From Rickettsia endosymbiont of Bryobia graminum (GTDB lineage Bacteria > Pseudomonadota > Alphaproteobacteria > Rickettsiales > Rickettsiaceae): a stretch of DNA of 6,556 nucleotides. The stretch covers positions 1-6,556 of the forward strand of contig JAJIYR010000060.1 of NCBI GenBank assembly GCA_020881085.1, read 5' to 3'. Under the pieces are notes generated by a model. It ran no database searches and was not told the origin of the DNA. It saw only the letters and a list, made by a program, of their open reading frames with translations. The translations under genes were made by a program, and so were the position numbers. Every line of letters begins with the position of its first letter. Positions within the stretch are counted from its first letter, which is position 1. This document shows, piece by piece, positions 6,194 through 6,556 of the stretch.

Positions 6194-6502
6194 ATGCAGA
6201 TTAGGAAACAAGGTCAATGTGCTTACCAATGTGAATACCATGTGGTGCTGGTTACTAAATACAGACGAAAAATATTTAATGATGGTAGCTTGGGATATTT
6301 TCAAGAAATTCTGAAGCAGGTATCGGAAAATATACCTGAGGTGAAAGTATTGACGATAAATCATTATACAGACAACATTCATATCCATCTGTCAATACCA
6401 CCAAAGGTAAAAGCTAGCGATGTGGTGAGGACAATAAAATCTATAACTGGTGGATTATTAAAAAAGAAGTTTGAATATATGAGGAGAGCTTTTACTCATT
6501 GA
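6194..6502 (+). pseudogene. tnpA: IS200-like transposase TnpA, truncated and missing catalytic residues
   Basis: TnpA is the small HUH/Y1 transposase that moves IS200/IS605 elements as single-stranded circles. The first 98 residues match the family: YQCEYHVVLVTKYRRKIF (11-28), the HUH region INHYTDNIHIHLSIPP (55-70), and VVRTIKSITGGLLKKKF (77-93). Two defects are visible. The canonical D-H-x-H is D-N-I-H here, so Asn61 (AAC, 6374-6376) replaces the first metal-binding histidine; a nearby His65 leaves an HIH at 63-65 in shifted register. The protein then ends abruptly at MRRAFTH (102 residues), where relatives of about 130-150 residues continue with a helix bearing the nucleophilic tyrosine (G-Y-F...Y-I pattern), so that helix is absent in every frame of the window. 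The ATG at 6194 is preceded by GGTGAAG; an earlier ATG at 6184 meets a stop after six codons. It is best read as an inactive, internally deleted copy. Confidence 0.8.
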
Positions 6503-6538
6503 CCAACCTATAACTATTCTAGAATACAGGTCAGTGAA

Positions 6539-6556
6539 AGCTCTACGAGGCAAGCC
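6539..6556. repeat. Half of a probable IS hairpin at the window edge
   Basis: The last bases, agctctacgaggcaagcc, contain ggc-AA-gcc (6549-6556), the beginning of a stem whose remaining arm would lie beyond the edge. Its reverse complement (ggcttgcctcgtagagct) resembles the left-end hairpin region (ggcttgccccgtggatgtag from 6143), so it may be the right-end hairpin of this element or the inverted left end of a related one. Confidence 0.35.

Larger units (their letters stand above)
6137..6556 (+). mobile_element. IS200/IS605-family element, degraded, running to the window edge
   Basis: The element comprises the GC-rich hairpin at 6137-6156, a leader, a truncated tnpA (6194-6502), and a tail ending in half of a further hairpin (agctctacgaggcaagcc, 6539-6556). 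No tnpB is present in the window. The left boundary lies somewhere upstream of 6137, probably in 6094-6136; the right boundary is outside. The loss of transposase residues means this copy cannot mobilise itself, though a related intact copy elsewhere could act on its ends. Confidence 0.75.

Noticed and set aside
6182..6388. Minus-strand open frame of 68 codons over tnpA
   Set aside because: It is antisense to clear TnpA homology, with no promoter or ribosome site and no recognisable motif.

Overview
The window is AT-rich and reads as part of a chromosome of an obligate intracellular alphaproteobacterium, most likely a member of the Rickettsiaceae. This rests on family resemblance of the LpxD and queuosine-precursor genes, the strong A/T codon bias, short intergenic gaps, a frameshifted gene, small decayed remnants and IS200-type insertion sequences. 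It could be Rickettsia itself or a related symbiont genus; the sequence alone does not settle which.

Layout. Bases 1-122 look like the 5' end of an IS200-type element that reads leftward out of the window: two stem-loops, then an SD-like AGGA and eight codons of a TnpA-like start on the minus strand. Bases 123-529 hold no intact gene, only degraded open stretches. From 530 all solid genes are on the plus strand: a queuosine-precursor transporter (yhhQ family) broken by a one-base frameshift, then an intact queC. A good promoter-like sequence follows at 1918-1945. Behind it lies a tightly packed probable operon: a RimJ/RimL-like GNAT acetyltransferase, a divergent ApaG-domain protein, a secreted S9 (prolyl oligopeptidase family) peptidase, and lpxD. 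About 115 bases after lpxD an IS200/IS605 element begins (stem-loop at 6137-6156, tnpA from 6194). Its transposase is truncated, and an Asn stands where the first HUH histidine is expected.

How the genes fit together. YhhQ and QueC both serve queuosine tRNA modification: YhhQ imports the precursors preQ0/preQ1 and QueC makes preQ0. Here import seems lost or failing while the QueC residues are intact. LpxD performs the third step of lipid A synthesis, so this organism should make LPS. The S9 peptidase has a signal peptide and a complete Ser-Asp-His triad, so it should degrade peptides outside the cytoplasm. The GNAT and ApaG proteins have no specific inferred partner.

I see no CRISPR array, rRNA, tRNA or convincing new defence system. 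The unusual features are the two IS200-like ends bracketing the block, the yhhQ frameshift, the degenerate ApaG motif, and several decayed fragments.
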